From: Dromiciops gliroides
Taxonomy: Eukaryota; Chordata; Mammalia; Microbiotheria; Microbiotheriidae
Direction of reading: 5' to 3'
Length of the DNA stretch: 64,000 nt
Assembly: GCF_019393635.1 (NCBI RefSeq)
Contig: NC_057867.1
Coordinates: 65,599,492 to 65,663,491 of the forward strand
Shown in pieces: positions 23,370 through 36,075 of this stretch (position 1 is its first letter; every line of letters begins with the position of its first letter). A program made the translations under genes and the position numbers. The notes below the pieces were generated by a model. It was not told the origin of the DNA and made no database searches. It saw only the letters and a program-made list of their open reading frames with translations.

Positions 23370-23480
23370 AGTGGCTGGAGGGAGCAAGGAAGCCCTGGGT
23401 GACAGTCCTGCATCTGATACATAATACTGATTATGTGACCCTGGACAAGTCAGCGAACCTCTCGTATTCTCAAGCAATTC
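23370..23480 (+). repeat. MIR-type fragment
   Basis: Reads gattatgtgaccctgg acaagtc and cgaacctctc; the 5' part is diverged. Confidence 0.5.
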
Positions 23481-23694
23481 CCCTAAGACTCTACATCATG
23501 TGAGCTGCTTATCTGTCTCCAAGGAAAGAATTTCTACCCCAGAAGTTCCCACACAGTGATGAAATAACAATTCTGGATTCCCACACCCCTCATCCCCCCC
23601 TCCAAAAGATATCTAAGTATTTCTATAGCTTTGTGTTATTTTTTTTTCAGGAGAAAAGGTTTTTTAAAAATCAAACCAGATTGTGAGTCAAAAG

Positions 23695-23810
23695 GCTTGA
23701 TATGAAATAGCTGTGGGGGTTGGACAATTCACCAAACCTCCCTGGGCCTCAATTTCCTTATTTGTATGACACAGACTAGATGTTATCTGGAAGGTTCCCT
23801 TCAGTTCTAC
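23695..23810 (+). repeat. MIR 3' fragment
   Basis: Reads cctccctgggcctcaatttc, cttatttgtatgacac and ggttcccttcagttcta. Confidence 0.6.
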
Positions 23811-23814
23811 TGAT

Positions 23815-25360
23815 TACCTGACTAAGAGATAGACTAAAAATCACCAGATTATTTGTCAAGAAAATAAAGCTCCAAACCCAAGATGAATAAGTAAAATGTC
23901 AGCCTACATACCACGCACCCCCTCTTACTGTCATTCTCATTCTATGCTTTTATCTCCATCTTCCTACTCTCTAAAATAGGTTGACTAGTGCTCCACTGCT
24001 TTTACCTCTTATAATGTAGTACCTGGTAGCAACCCCACAATTCACTACTTCTTCCCAACAGAAGCCACAGACAGGCACACTAATGATGCCCCTAAGACAT
24101 TTACTGAAGCTTGCACAGCCAATATGAGTAACTTGGGCTGGCATGACTATAGTGCACTCCTCTACCTTTAACACTGACAGAGACAAAGGGAACTTGCCAA
24201 CAATAGCCGGGATGCCCTTCAGCATTCTACGAAGCAGGGTAGGTTAAGTTTGGCAGTAGCTACTGGTCTGCTGCTCCTACCACCAAGAAAGTTAAACTGA
24301 AAAAAAACTCAAGTTGAAATAAATTGAAGTCATAAAAAAACCACCAAGACAAAATGTTGCCAACTCGTAGGCAGAAGCTGGCATGTGGATGGCAGGCCAT
24401 TCAAAGTCACATGGAAGGGTTCAGCTTCAAATGATCTGCTTCTCTTTTATTGATTTCTGTCACAACTTAAGCTAGAATCTGTTATTAACCATGAACTTAA
24501 CTGTGGTTTTCTTTTCTTCTCGAGTGAACAGGGGACAACTCAAAATGGCAATAAGCAGAGAAACACAATGATCCCCGGACCTTTTGATGACACTAGTAAT
24601 GAAATTGAAATTGCATTCAAGGAGGCATAAGATCAACCTAAATACTAAACAAAACATCTTCCCCAAAGAAAAAAACAGAAATCTAAGGAGGAAAAAATGT
24701 CATCTTCATTCTAACAAAATCCCAAATTAACACCAATAAATGTTCCAATTCTATTGCTGAGGACAGGTTCCCTAATTTTATACTGCTAATGTTGACCCTT
24801 TCCTGTTTCCTGAAGCACTACCCTTACAAGGAACTGAATGTTACTGACACTAAGGAGTCCTTAGATTATTTGATGAAATCACAATTACCTATTCTCTTTC
24901 AAGTTCAATGACCTCTACCTAGTCAGCACCCTCATTATCCTTTCTTTCAAGAGCCAGGTGGGATGGGGAACTTTTTTCCCTCCCAGAAAAGAGAGGTTGA
25001 AAAAAAACCACTTCATAAACATCCCCACTTTTCTCCAAAATAGCAGTTCTATCTCCAATACAAATACCACTAGATCTTCAAATGTTAGATCAAGTAGGAT
25101 ATGAAAAGGCATTAAAATACTGATAGTTTATTAAAAACTGCCAAACTTTCTTTTCTAAGCCTTGCAAGGTGAAAGGCCATCTTATTTACAAAACTTTCAT
25201 AATGAATCATAATTCTGGGTAAATTAATCTTCGTGTTATTTTCTATGTTTGTGTGTGCAGACATGTACCTACACACATTACTAGTCACTGGCTGACTAGT
25301 TGTTTGACACTGGTTGAGAACATCCCAATACCCCAGCTTCCTTCCACGTACCTCACAGCT
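23815..25360. other. Intronic stretch, unrecognised
   Basis: No element recognised. An 84-codon minus frame at 23971-24225 begins MLKGIPAIVGKFPLSLS but matches nothing I can identify with confidence, and it has no splice or promoter context. Confidence 0.4.
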
Positions 25361-25374
25361 TCACTATATCAAAT

Positions 25375-25590
25375 GAGATATTTGTAAAAGTTCTTAACAC
25401 AGTGCCTGGCCCTTAGTAGGTGCTACATAAATACTTATTCCCTTCCTTTTCACCTCAGACACACATCATGACCTTTCAATAACTTGGTCTTCCAGAGAGG
25501 CCTGAGGTCCAGAGAGGTTAGATTTTGACTTCCTTTGTTAAAAGTCCCCTGTCCAGTACTCTATCCATGCTAAGCTACCTCTCACAAAGG
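25375..25590. repeat. Two adjoining MIR/L2-like tails
   Basis: cacagtgcctggcccttagt on the plus strand is followed by a reverse MIR-like piece from cctgaggtccagagagg to actctatccatgctaa. Confidence 0.5.
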
Positions 25591-26537
25591 TGAAATCCTA
25601 TTTAAAAAGCCAAGGGATAGTGTAGATTCTTGGAATTGGACAGACCGGAGACACTTCTTGAAATTGATGTGCTCTGGTAACAAGAAAATGTTAATAATGT
25701 AAAACAAAAACATGGTCAAGTCCCTGGCCAAGGGTCCCAGAATGCTTTGGTAGTCAGGCACTAGAAAGAAAGGACTATTCCTAGCTCTGCTTTTGGTCCC
25801 CACAGATGATTCATCAGCAATAATTGTCTTTTAGTTCCTTGTGTCCCTCTCTGGGAAGAGTTTCAGATAGAATTAGGAGTTGGATTCAAAGGCCAACCCC
25901 ACTGGCTTATTATCTTTCCTGTGGGCAAGTCAGTTAAATTTTCTGGATAAGTTGGACAAGAGGATTTCTAAGGTCCCTTTTAGCTCTTACACCTACCATA
26001 GGAGAAAAGAGACCCAGAAATTCAATGACATCCACGATTACACTCTATTCACCAAACTCCTGGCCCTCCCAAGCCACATGAAAATGTCCTTGTGATATTT
26101 AACAAAAATACAATACAACATAATGTAAATTTGTGATCTTCTAAGTCAATATGCAGCCCACAAGGATCCCATTCTATCTGAGTTTGCTATCATTACACTA
26201 GGCCATTCTGACTATACCTCACAATTCTTCATATCCAATGACCTTGGCCAGAAAAAAACCCACCCATACTACTCAAACCACTCTTCTAAGTAATAAGTAA
26301 GAGCTTGGGGACTAGGGAGAGGATAAGAAATAAAGGCATATTATCTGATGTCTCCTTCAAAGTAAAATGCAATTTATTTAGATATCTCTTTTCCTTTCCT
26401 TAAATGTATTTTAAATGTTTCACTATCCCCTTCAGTACAGTTCTAGCCAGAGGAAGAAACAAGAAACAAGGACAGGCTATAGGAGATATACTGGTGTTTT
26501 TTGTTGTTTTTTTTTTAATTTTAAATTGGGGGGGGGG

Positions 26538-26684
26538 CGGCAGCTAGGTGGCACAATGGATAAAGCACTGGCCCTGGATTCAGGAGGACCCGAGTTCAAA
26601 TTCAGCTCAGACACTTGACACTTACTAGCTGTGTGACCCTCAGCAAGTCACTTAACCCCAATTGCCCCCCAAAACAAAACAAAA
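26538..26684 (+). repeat. WSINE/MAR1-type SINE
   Basis: Body from cggcagctaggtggc to caattgcccccc with an AAAAC tail. It sits between two G-runs that obscure the target duplication. Confidence 0.88.
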
Positions 26685-26877
26685 CGGGGGGGGGTGGCGC
26701 TATACTTTTAAACAGAACATCAAAAAAGTCTTGACAACATATGCAATGTTCTACTACAAGGGAGTAAGAGGTGCTTTCTCCTCTCTTTGGAGCCAGGCTT
26801 GGTCATTATAATTTCCTAGGATTCGGTTTGTTCTTTCCATGTACATTGTTGTCAATGTTCTTTTAAAAACAAAATTC

Positions 26878-27615
26878 TGACAAAAGAGGAAAATGACAAA
26901 CGTTGGAGGGTTTACGGGAAAAGAGGCACACTAATGAAGCGTCTGTGGAACTGTGAATTAATCTAGCCATTCTGGAAAAATGATTTGGAACTATGACCCC
27001 CAAATTACTACATTATTCATGCCTTTTGAGCCAGCTATAGGACTACTAGGCCATGACCCCAAAGAGATCAAATAAAGAGAAAAAGGACCTGTAGGGACAA
27101 ATACATTTATAGCAGTTCTTTTTACAGATGCAAAAAGCTAGAAACTAGAGGAGTACCTATTGCAGAACAGCTAAACAAATTATGTATATTAATATAATGG
27201 AATACTACTGTGTATAAGAAATGATTAAATGGACTGTTTCAGAGGCTACTGGGAAGACCTATATGAACTGATGCAGAGTGAAATGAGCAGAATTAGAAGA
27301 ATAATTTATACAAAGATAACAAAAGGAAAAGGAAAAACAATTCTGAAAGACTTTAGAACTCTGATGATAAATCATGATGCTAGAGGACTGAAGATGAAGC
27401 ATACTTCCTGCCTCTTGCCTGGGAAGTGATGGATCTAAAATGAGGAACAAAACATACATTTTCCAGACATGGCCAACATGGAGATTTGTTAAGACTATGC
27501 ATATTTGTTGGGTTTAGTTTTTCTTTTCTGTTATTCTTCACTGAGGGTGGGGGAGGGAGGATAGTAAGGAAAAGATAAATGCTTTTAAAATAAATAAAAT
27601 TCTAACCAAAAGGTG
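26878..27615 (+). mobile_element. 5'-truncated L1 3' end
   Basis: Matches the L1 ORF2 C-terminus and 3' UTR: gaaaatgacaaacgttggag, ccattctggaaaaatga, atgaactgatgcagagtgaa, ttccagacatggccaa, a G-rich stretch and a taaataaaat end. No intact frame. Confidence 0.85.
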
Positions 27616-28184
27616 GGTGCTCCATGGAGTTTGTTATAATAGGATTTGATTTATTACTGCTTATCTACAAGTGAATTCACCAAAACCCACCTTAGCAAAT
27701 ATTTAGCTATCATTTCAAATGATAGTTTCTACAAATATGCCTTACAACAAATGTAGATGAAGTGTGCCAACCTAGTAGAGTCCTGTTAAAAGTTGTTAGA
27801 CAAGAGGATCTCAATTTTCTTAGCTATTTTATAAACTGCATATACGATAAGACAAATTCTAATATTTGCCAGATTTAATCATCTATCTAATCCAGCAGCA
27901 ACTATGCACACTAATCTGTATAATAATTAAATACAGTACCTTCATGTTTTTTTCATCACTCACTGGATCACTGTAATACTTTCATCTTTTCCTTCCTTTT
28001 CAGTAATCCCAAAAGCCCTAAATTTAACCAAAAGTTTGTAAAGATAAACAATTTGTTCCTGATTTAGTTCAGTTTAAGCTTATCCAAAGTTAAGGAAACT
28101 AAATTTTTTATTAAGAAAACACTAGATTTAATATAAGTGAAATCCCATAAGCATAAACTCTACAGAACATCTTCTTTTATTGTA

Positions 28185-28334
28185 GCCAGAGGTAGTGTGG
28201 AATAGTAGAAGGGAAAAAGTAGTTTACATAGAGCCAGAAGACCTAGGTTTGAGTTTTAGCTCTGCCATTTATTGCTCATGTGATTTTTTCCCCTTGCTGA
28301 GCCTCAGTTTCCCCATTTATAAAATGGGGGCACA
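28185..28334 (+). repeat. MIR-type SINE
   Basis: Reads gccagaagacctaggtttg, agctctgccatttattgctc and cagtttccccatttataaa. Confidence 0.75.
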
Positions 28335-29318
28335 ATATACAGAAACAAATGAGTACAGTAACCTAGTGTTTGAGAAACCCAAAGATCCAAGCTATCAGGG
28401 TAAGAACTTACTATTTGATAAAAACTGCTGGGAAAACTGGAAAATTACTCAGGCAGAAATTAGACATAGACCAACATCTCACACTGCATTCCAAGATCAG
28501 CTCAAAATGGGTACACGATTTAGATATATAGGGGAATATCATAAACAAATTAGTGGAGCATGGAAGAAATGACCCATCAGATCTGTGGATAGGGGAACAG
28601 TTCATGACCAAATAAGAGACAGAGCAGTTCACAGGAGGTAAATTGGATAATTTTGATTACATAAAAATATAAAGATTTTGCATAACAAAAACCGAAGGCA
28701 GCCAAAATTAGAAGAAAAGAAGACTAGGGGGAAAAAAATCCTTGCAAGTTTCTCTAACAGAATACTATTATGGGGGCAGCTAGGTAGCGCAGTGGATAGA
28801 GCACTGGCCCTGGATTCAGAAGGACCTGAGTTCAAATCCAACCTCAGGCACTTAACACGTACTAGCTGTGTGACCTTGGGCAAGTCATTTAACCCCAATT
28901 GCCTCACCAAAAAAAAAAAGTTAAATGGATTAGAATACTATTATGCTGTAAGAAATGATGAAGGGAATGGTTTAGGAAAAACAATTTACATAGTAATAAC
29001 AATATTGTAAAAATAATCAACTATGAAAGACTTAGCAACTCTAAGTTGGATCACTACCTCAAAGAACTCAGGACAAAATGTTATCCACCTCCAGATAGAG
29101 AACTGATGGATTCAGTGCATTTTGAAACATATCTTTTTTTCTCTTTCTTTTTCTTGTCCCCTTCCCTCCCCGCCCCACCATGGCTAACTGGAAATGTTTT
29201 GCATGATTTTGTATGTGTAATGGGTATCATATTTCCTGCCCTCTCAAGGATAAAGGGGTGGAGAGAGGGAAAGAATTTGGAACTGAAAATAAAATAAAAT
29301 AGAAAAAATACAATAAAA
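28335..29318 (+). mobile_element. L1 ORF2 fragment with internal deletion and nested SINE
   Basis: The 5' part carries ORF2 pieces such as gataaaaactgctgggaaaa and gcagccaaaattagaag. After an internal deletion it resumes at aatactattatgctgtaag and continues to the G-rich 3' UTR and aataaaat end. A SINE at 28772-28918 interrupts it. Confidence 0.85.
28772..28919 (+). repeat. MAR1-type SINE nested in L1
   Basis: Flanked by 13-bp agaatactattat at 28759-28771 and 28932-28944. Twelve extra bases (gttaaatggatt) lie between the A-tail and the right-hand repeat. Confidence 0.9.
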
Positions 29319-29319
29319 T

Positions 29320-29855
29320 GAGGGGACTGGACAACATGATTCGATTCAGCAAACATTAATTATATGCAAGAGCTGAAGAAAAAACACAGTTGATACCCTG
29401 CATCTCTATAATGAATGAGCTTGCAATCATAGGGGAATGCAGATTTCCTAGATAAATGACCCCCTTAGTTCTTTTAAGTGTATGTGTTTGTGGGATATTT
29501 GGAGGAGGATTAGGGAAGGAGAAAAATGACTGGTACATGATGGAAGAAAATAAAATGGAAAAGCTCAGCTTCTTCTTTCCCTTGCCTGAAATTTAAACAC
29601 TGAATCATTAGGCACTTTGAGAATAACCTACTGTAACCCAAACAGGGACCAAAGAAAGCCGTTCCTTTGTAAGATTATCCTACAGGAAATCATAATCAAA
29701 GAAAAGCACTATTACTGGATTGTATCTTTTAGGACACAGTAAAACAAAATGCTATTTTCAGGCCACAGAACAATCACAATCCTCTCCCCATTCATCTACA
29801 CTACCTTCTTGGAATCATTTCCACTGAACTTACTGCCTTCTTCCAACTTTTGACA
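29320..29855. other. Intronic stretch, unrecognised
   Basis: No element recognised. Confidence 0.4.
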
Positions 29856-30101
29856 ATTTCACAGAATTTCCAAGTTGGAAGATAACCAGAGATGCATAGT
29901 CCAAAGCATAATTGAACAAGGATCTGTCCTCTCTACAACATTCCTGTCAAATGGTTGTCCAGCTTCCTTCCACTTGAAGACCTCCAGTGATGAGGAATCC
30001 ATTACCTCCTGCATTCACTCTGCTCTGTGACTGTTCTCATTGTTAGGAAGTCTTTCCTCACATTTAATTGAAATCTGCCTCTTTGAAACTTCTATTTACT
30101 G

Positions 30102-30247
30102 GGGGCAGCTAGGTGGCGCAGTGGATACAGCACCAGCCCTGCAGTCAGGAGTACCTGAGCTCAAATCCGGCCTCAGACACTTAATACTTTACTGTGTGAC
30201 CCTGGGCAAGTCACTTAACCCCAACTGCCTCACAAAAAAAAAGAAAA
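30102..30247 (+). repeat. MAR1-type SINE with 17-bp perfect target duplication
   Basis: gaaacttctatttactg is identical at 30085-30101 and 30248-30264. Body ends ccccaactgcctcac with an A-rich tail. Confidence 0.97.
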
Positions 30248-30471
30248 GAAACTTCTATTTACTGTTTCTAATTCTGCTCCCTAGGCCTCAAGCAGACCAA
30301 GGCCATTCTTTCTTCTACTTTCAATTACTTCAAGAAAATTCTCCTTTCCTCCAAAATAAGCTTTATCTTCATATCCCCAGTTCTTTTGAATGATGCTTAG
30401 ATGGCATGGACCTCTCATCATCCTGGACAACCTTTAGCACGTTAATGTCTTTCCTTAAAATGTACTACTCA

Positions 30472-30665
30472 AAAAAAAAAAAAAAAGAATGACAAAGCAG
30501 TTACCAAGTAAAAGCTAGAAAGTTTGATCTATGAAAAAAATAAATTAATGTCTTCAATTTCATTCCTTATGGGAACTACTCTCTAAACATTTAATATTAC
30601 TTAGGAACCTGCCTGGATTTATCAATCAAATAAAGATCAAAAAGCAAAAAAAAAAATTAAAAAAA
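30472..30665 (+). mobile_element. Retroposed 3'-UTR-like fragment (non-SINE)
   Basis: A 194-bp insertion flanked by 15-bp aaaatgtactactca at 30457-30471 and 30666-30680. It has AATAAA at 30629-30634 and a poly(A) tail starting about 12 bp later. No SINE or L1 sequence is present, so it looks like a 5'-truncated processed copy of an mRNA 3' end. The source gene is not recognised. Confidence 0.7.
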
Positions 30666-30885
30666 AAAATGTACTACTCATCCATTATCTAACCAGGGAC
30701 ATGGTCAGCAGAACAATTATCTCCCTCATTCTGGACATTATGTTGATTAAGACATCTTAAGCAATTTTTGACTGTCATGTCACCTTTATTGATACATACT
30801 GAATTTGCAGGCTAACTCTCCACTCTTTTTCATGTGAAAATAAATTCTTCTTCATGTAAAAAAAATCTAATCATGCTTTCTCTAT

Positions 30886-31001
30886 GTGACTTGCCCAGGG
30901 TCACACAGCTAGCAAGTGTTAAGTGTCTGAGGCCAGATTTGAACTCAGGTCCTCCTGAATCCAGGGCTGGTGCTTTATCCACTTCGCCACCTAGCTGCCC
31001 C
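30886..31001 (-). repeat. Short WSINE-type SINE
   Basis: Reverse copy lacking its A-tail side. Flanked by tgctttctctat at 30874-30885 and a one-mismatch copy at about 31003-31014. Confidence 0.9.
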
Positions 31002-31149
31002 TTGCTTCCTCTATCTTATACTTGTAACATTTTAATTTTTTAAAACCCCAAATGAAGGACTTAATATTTACCCCTAATTAAATTTCCACTATCCCCAAAT
31101 TTATTTTATTTAGCTCATATTCTTCTCCAACACTGACCTTCAATGAAGA

Positions 31150-31838
31150 AAAAACACTTAGGCTACCACTGAAGGCTGGAAGATCAGTGAAGGGACGTCC
31201 TTCTGTTACTTGATCAAAAACACAAGAATAAAAAGAAAGAAAGGGGATCTGTCTTGGATGTCATTCTGTTAATATTCTTACCAATATTTGGATAAAGGGA
31301 AAGATGGCATACTTTTCAAATCTGCAGATGCCACCACAAAGCTGGGACAGATAGTTAAGGCACTGAATGACAGAATCAGGACCCGCTAGAATTAAGGACC
31401 AAATCTAGTTAAGTGGAAGTTGAAGAGGGATGAATACTAAACCCAACATTTGGATTTTTAAAAACCCATAGTACAAACACAGAGGAGATGCAGCTAGATG
31501 AAAGAGTTCATGTGAAAATGATGGAGTTTTAGTGGACAATAAGTTCAATGAGTCAATAGTATGATGTGGCAGCCAAAAGACTAATGTGATCCTAAAATGA
31601 ATTAACAGAAACATAGTGTCCAGAATTAGGGCCATAATAGCCCTGATGTACTCTGCCTTGTTCAGGGCAGAGCTGGAATATTTTGTTCATTTCTGGGAAA
31701 AAAAAATTGAAAAAAGACATTGACAAGGTATAGTATGCTGGGGAAGGTAATTCAGGGTGATAAGGAAAGTAGAAAAACAGGCCATTATCACAACTGGTTG
31801 AAGGAACTACAGATGCCTGACCAGGAATAGAGAAGAGG
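31150..31838 (+). mobile_element. CR1/L3-type LINE fossil, ORF2 C-terminal part
   Basis: A broken plus-strand frame reads LVDNKFNES, then ALFRAELEYFVHFW, corresponding to the CR1/L3 ORF2 C-terminal pattern (vDCKL... YSALVRPHLEYCVQFW). Stops and frameshifts are frequent. Confidence 0.7.
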
Positions 31839-32242
31839 CATTCAGGAGCTAATTTTTCTTCAACCCAACTTCTTCCCTTATATTTAGGGACTTCAATATA
31901 CATATGTTGATGTGCTATTAAACACCTCAACTCCCACAATCCGAATCCTCACTCCACCTCAGTCACCCACAAAGATAGTCATACCTTTAATTTTACCATC
32001 ACTCATAAAGAGTTCCACTTTTATGACTAAGAACTCTGAAATTTCTCCATCTGATCACAACCTCCACAGCTTCCATCTCTTCCAATGCCTCATTTCTCCT
32101 AAACCTATTTTTCATCTTCCCTGGGATCTCTAGTCAGTCCACCCCCACAGTGCTCTCTCAGGCCATTCATCACCTCTGTTCTAGCCTATTTTTCCCCTTT
32201 CCCAATCTTGACATTATAACTATAACCTGAATTCTCTGATCA

Positions 32243-33771
32243 AGGTCTCATTTCTAAGATATATAGGGAACCGATTCAAATTTATAAGACTAAAAGCCAT
32301 TTCCCAATTGATAAAAACTCAAAGGATATGAATAGGCAGTTTTCAAAGGAAGAAATCCAAACTTCAAAAGTCACATTAAAAAATGCTCTAGAATTCACTA
32401 ACAGAGAAATGCAAATTAAAACAACTCTGAAGTTCCACCTCACACCCATCAGATTAGCAAAACCGATAAAAAAGGAAAATGACAAATACTAAAGGGGCTA
32501 TGAGAAAATAGGTACACTTATGAACTGTGGATGAAGCTATGAATTGTTCCAATTATTCTGGAAAAGCAATTTGGAGCCATGCGTCAAATGCTACTAAACT
32601 GTTTATACCCTTTGATCCAGTGATATCACTACCAGGTCTATACCCAAAATAGATTAAAAGAGGAAAAGAACTCACATATACAAAAAATATTAATAGAAGC
32701 TTTTTGTTGTGGCAAAGGATTGGAAACTGAAGGGGTGCCCATCAATTGGAGAGTGACTAAACAAATTATGGTATATGTGTATGTGATAGAATATTATTGT
32801 GATCTAAGAACTGATGAAGGGAATGGTTTCAAAGAAACCTGGGAAGACTTGTATGAACTGACCCAGAGTTAACAGAACTTGAACAATTCATACAATAACA
32901 GCAATATTATAAAGACAAACAACTCTGAAAGACTTAAGAATGCTGATCAACACAATGACCAACTGTGTCTTCTTTCACAATATGACTAATATGGAAATGT
33001 TTTACATGATTGCACATGTATTAACCTATATCAAACTGCTTACCATCTCAGCAAGGGAGGGAGAAAATTTGGAATTCAAAATTTTTTAAGAAACGATTGT
33101 GAAATGATTTTAATATATAACCTATATCAGCTTGCTTGCTGGCTTGGGGAGGGAGGGGGAAAGGGAAGGTGGGAGAAATTTGGAACTCAAAAATCTTTAC
33201 ATGTAATTGGAAAAAAAACATTTTAAAAATAAATTTAAATTTTTAAAAAATTAATGTTAAAAATCGTCTTTATGGGGCAGCTAGATGGCGCAGTGGTTAA
33301 AACACTGGCCCTGGATTCAGGAGGACCTGAGTTCAAATAGGGACACTTGCCACTTACTAGCTGTGTGACCCTGGGCAAGTCATTTAACCCCCATTGCCCT
33401 GCAAAAAAAAACAAAAACAAAAACAAAAATCATCTTTACATGTCATTGAGAAAAAACCAAAATGTTTTAAAAACACAATCTACTTAAGATGAAACATTTT
33501 ACCAACTTCCTGATACAGAGGTGATAAACTCAGGAGTACAGATTGAGGTTTTTGTTTTTGGTTTGTTGTTTTTGTTTTTTTGGTGGGGAGGGTCAGGGAG
33601 GCATGGCCAATGTGGGGATTTTCTTTTGCTTGACTAGACATGATTGTAACAAGGGTTTTATTTTTCTTGCTTTCTCAGTGGGGGAAGAGGGGGAAATGAG
33701 CCAGGGAGGGCACTGGGAGGTAGGAAGATCAGAAAATGATAGTTAATTTAAAAAATAAACCTTGACCCTAT
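32243..33771 (+). mobile_element. L1 3' fragments inserted in the L2 fossil
   Basis: Begins gtctcatttctaagatatat (ORF2 C-terminus) and includes aaatgcaaattaaaacaact and ccatcaattggagagtg. Then come two different L1 3' ends in series (near 33100-33250 and 33480-33771), suggesting more than one event. Confidence 0.75.
33273..33424 (+). repeat. WSINE-type SINE nested in L1 3' end
   Basis: Flanked by aaaaatcgtcttta (left) and aaaaatcatcttta (right, about 33425-33438). The body has a deletion before the usual B-box end. Confidence 0.9.
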
Positions 33772-34923
33772 AAACCTGTTCAATTATACAAGGTCCTTAA
33801 CTCTTGACCTTAATCCCTTGCACCCTTATTCTATTTCCACTAATGCCTGGGTAAACATGGCTGACCCCCCACTATGCATCCACCTTCCTCACCCCTATTC
33901 ACACTCAACAGCAAATGAAAAAGTCACGACCATACTGACTGGGTTCACTACCAATCTATGTAATCTAACCTCAACTCCACCCTCAGTGCCATGAGGCAAC
34001 CCTTTTATTCCCCACTCTCCACCCACCCCCATTCTCTTTATTGTATGTCCCACAGCTGTGTTCCAAACTTTTTCTTCTTTCAAGCCCCCAATTCACCCCC
34101 ATCCCCCACTTCAGAGGAGGGCCTCTTCCCACTTTCCAGAGAAATTAGGAAGCTATTAGCATGAGCCCCTTCTCCCCTCCAAGCCACTCCTCAAAAACCT
34201 TTGCTAACATTCCCCATTCTTTCCAGCTCCAATATGACAAAGGCAGGGCCCTTCTCACCAAGACCAACTCTCCTTCTGCTCTTTATCCCACACTCTCCCA
34301 TCTCCTCTGGGAACTTTCTCTACAATCATCCTCCCTACCCTCTTTTGAATTTGCTATCTCTTCTGAACTGCTGGCTCTATCCCTGCTGCCTACAAATATC
34401 ACCAAGTCTTCTCCATTCTTAAAAAAAAACAACAGACCTACCAATCCCTCAAGCTAGGTAACATCCCATATTTCTCCTTTTCACAGGCAAATTCCTAGAA
34501 AAAGCTTTCTCTATTTATTGCCTCCATTTCCTCTCCTCTTAAATTCACTTTTCAACCCCTAGCCACCTGCTTCTAAACTCATCATTCAACTGAAAGTATT
34601 CTCACTAAGGTTAGCAATGATCTCTTGATGGCTAAATCTGATGTCCTTTTCTCAGTTCTCCTGCTCCTTGACCTTTCTGAAACATCTGAGACTGCTGACC
34701 ACTCCCTCCCCCCAGGCATTCCCCTCCTGGATTTTCATGACACTGTACTCTCTCCAGCTTATCCTACCAGTTGGGCCCTAACTTCTCAGACTTTCCCTTC
34801 TCCCCACACATGGGTGTCCCTCTGTTTTACCCTGATTTTTCTTTTCTTTCTCTACACCCTCTCTACTGGTGAACTCAATAGCTCTCATGACTTGAATTAG
34901 CATCTCTAAGCAAATTATTTCCC

Positions 34924-34968
34924 ATATACATACATACATACATACATACATACATACATACATACACA
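34924..34968. repeat. (CATA)n microsatellite
   Basis: About 11 cata units followed by a CA-rich stretch, inside the L2 fossil. Confidence 0.93.
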
Positions 34969-35599
34969 CACCTACACCCCCCACACACACACACCCCAAA
35001 TATCCATTCAGTCTTTCTTTGAATGAGCCCATTAGACTTCTTCAATGGGATATCCCACAGGCATCTCAAATTCAACACATCCATAAGAGAATTCATTCGT
35101 ATATCCTGCCCAACCCACTCCTCTTCCTGAATTCCTTATTTCTACTGAAAATTACCCCAGTCATCCAGGTTCACAACCTAAGAATCACCCTCAACTCTCC
35201 ACTCTCTTTTACTCACCATATCCAATGAGATGACCAGCCACAACAATGTCTCTTGCTTGGACAACTGCAATAGCCTCACCCCCTCTAGCGCATCCTCCCC
35301 CAACAGAGCTAAAGTACAAATCTGAGCGTGTCACTCCCCTGCTCAAAAGCAGGCTCTTGGGAAGAAACGATAAACTCAGCTTGGTGTTTAAAACCCCTCC
35401 TAATCTGGCTCCAGCCTACCTTTCCAGGGTAATTATACATCACTCTGCATCATACACTGTGATCCAGACAAACCAACCTATTTTTTGTTCCCTATACCTG
35501 ATATTCTCATTAATAATGGAAGATGCATATGTAACAGGCACAAGAAACCACAAGAAAATTTTCAGCGAAATTCTGACAGCTAAATGAAAATGGAAGAAA

Positions 35600-35832
35600 T
35601 GAACTCCCTAAAATGCAGAAAGAATGCTAACCTGAACACTGGGAAATCTGTATTTGAAATTTGGCTCTGACACTTACTAGCTCTGGGATACTGAACAAAT
35701 CACTCAAATTTTCCAAACCTCAGTTTCCTCATATGAAAAGTGGGGATAATTATTATACTACCCCAATGGGTTGCTATGGAGAAAGTGTTTTGTAAACCGT
35801 AAAGCACTATTAAAAATGTGAGCAGTCATGAA
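35600..35832 (+). repeat. Full-length MIR-type SINE
   Basis: Has acacttactagctctggg, cctcagtttcctcatatg, gttgctatggagaaagtg and taaagcactattaaaaatg. Confidence 0.8.
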
Positions 35833-35899
35833 ATCACAACAGTCTTCTCTGGTAAAGAATATTTTTTTAAAGTTCAGTAGAAAATGAACTTTAAAAATA

Positions 35900-36075
35900 T
35901 TACTATAACATACATAACCTATATCGATCAGATTGCTTGCTGTCTTGGGGAGGGGGGAAGAGAAGGGAAGGGAAGGAGGAAGAAAAATTTGGAACTAGAA
36001 ATCTTATAAAAATCCATGTTGAAAACTATCTTTACATATAACTGGAAAATAGTAAAATATTTTATGATAAAAAAC
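35900..36075 (+). mobile_element. L1 3' terminal fragment
   Basis: cataacctatatcgatcaga, gcttgctgtcttggggagg, aaatttggaactagaaatct and an AT-rich end match the L1 3' end seen near 33110. Confidence 0.75.

Larger units (their letters stand above)
29860..30875 (-). mobile_element. CR1/L3-type LINE fossil, three times interrupted
   Basis: Reverse CR1/L3 3' end: aatttccaagttggaagata, gttgtccagcttccttccac, gaagacctccagtgatgagg, gttaggaagtctttcctcac. A SINE (30102-30247), a retroposed fragment (30472-30665) and a second SINE (from 30886) break or bound it. Confidence 0.7.
31840..35490 (+). mobile_element. L2-type LINE fossil, interrupted by L1 and SINE
   Basis: The endonuclease-like part occupies 31840-32242, with a gacttcaatatacat segment equivalent to the GDFNIH motif. 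The reverse-transcriptase part resumes after 33772, with a frame near 34625 reading MAKSDVLFSVLLLLDLSETSETADHSL, close to the L2 RT pattern LLLLDLSAAFDTVDHSL. Its C-terminal end reaches about 35490. L1-derived sequence occupies 32243-33771. Confidence 0.75.

Noticed and set aside
23971..24225. 84-codon minus frame with a somewhat protein-like start
   Set aside because: No recognisable family, no splice sites or promoter; length is within chance for this window.
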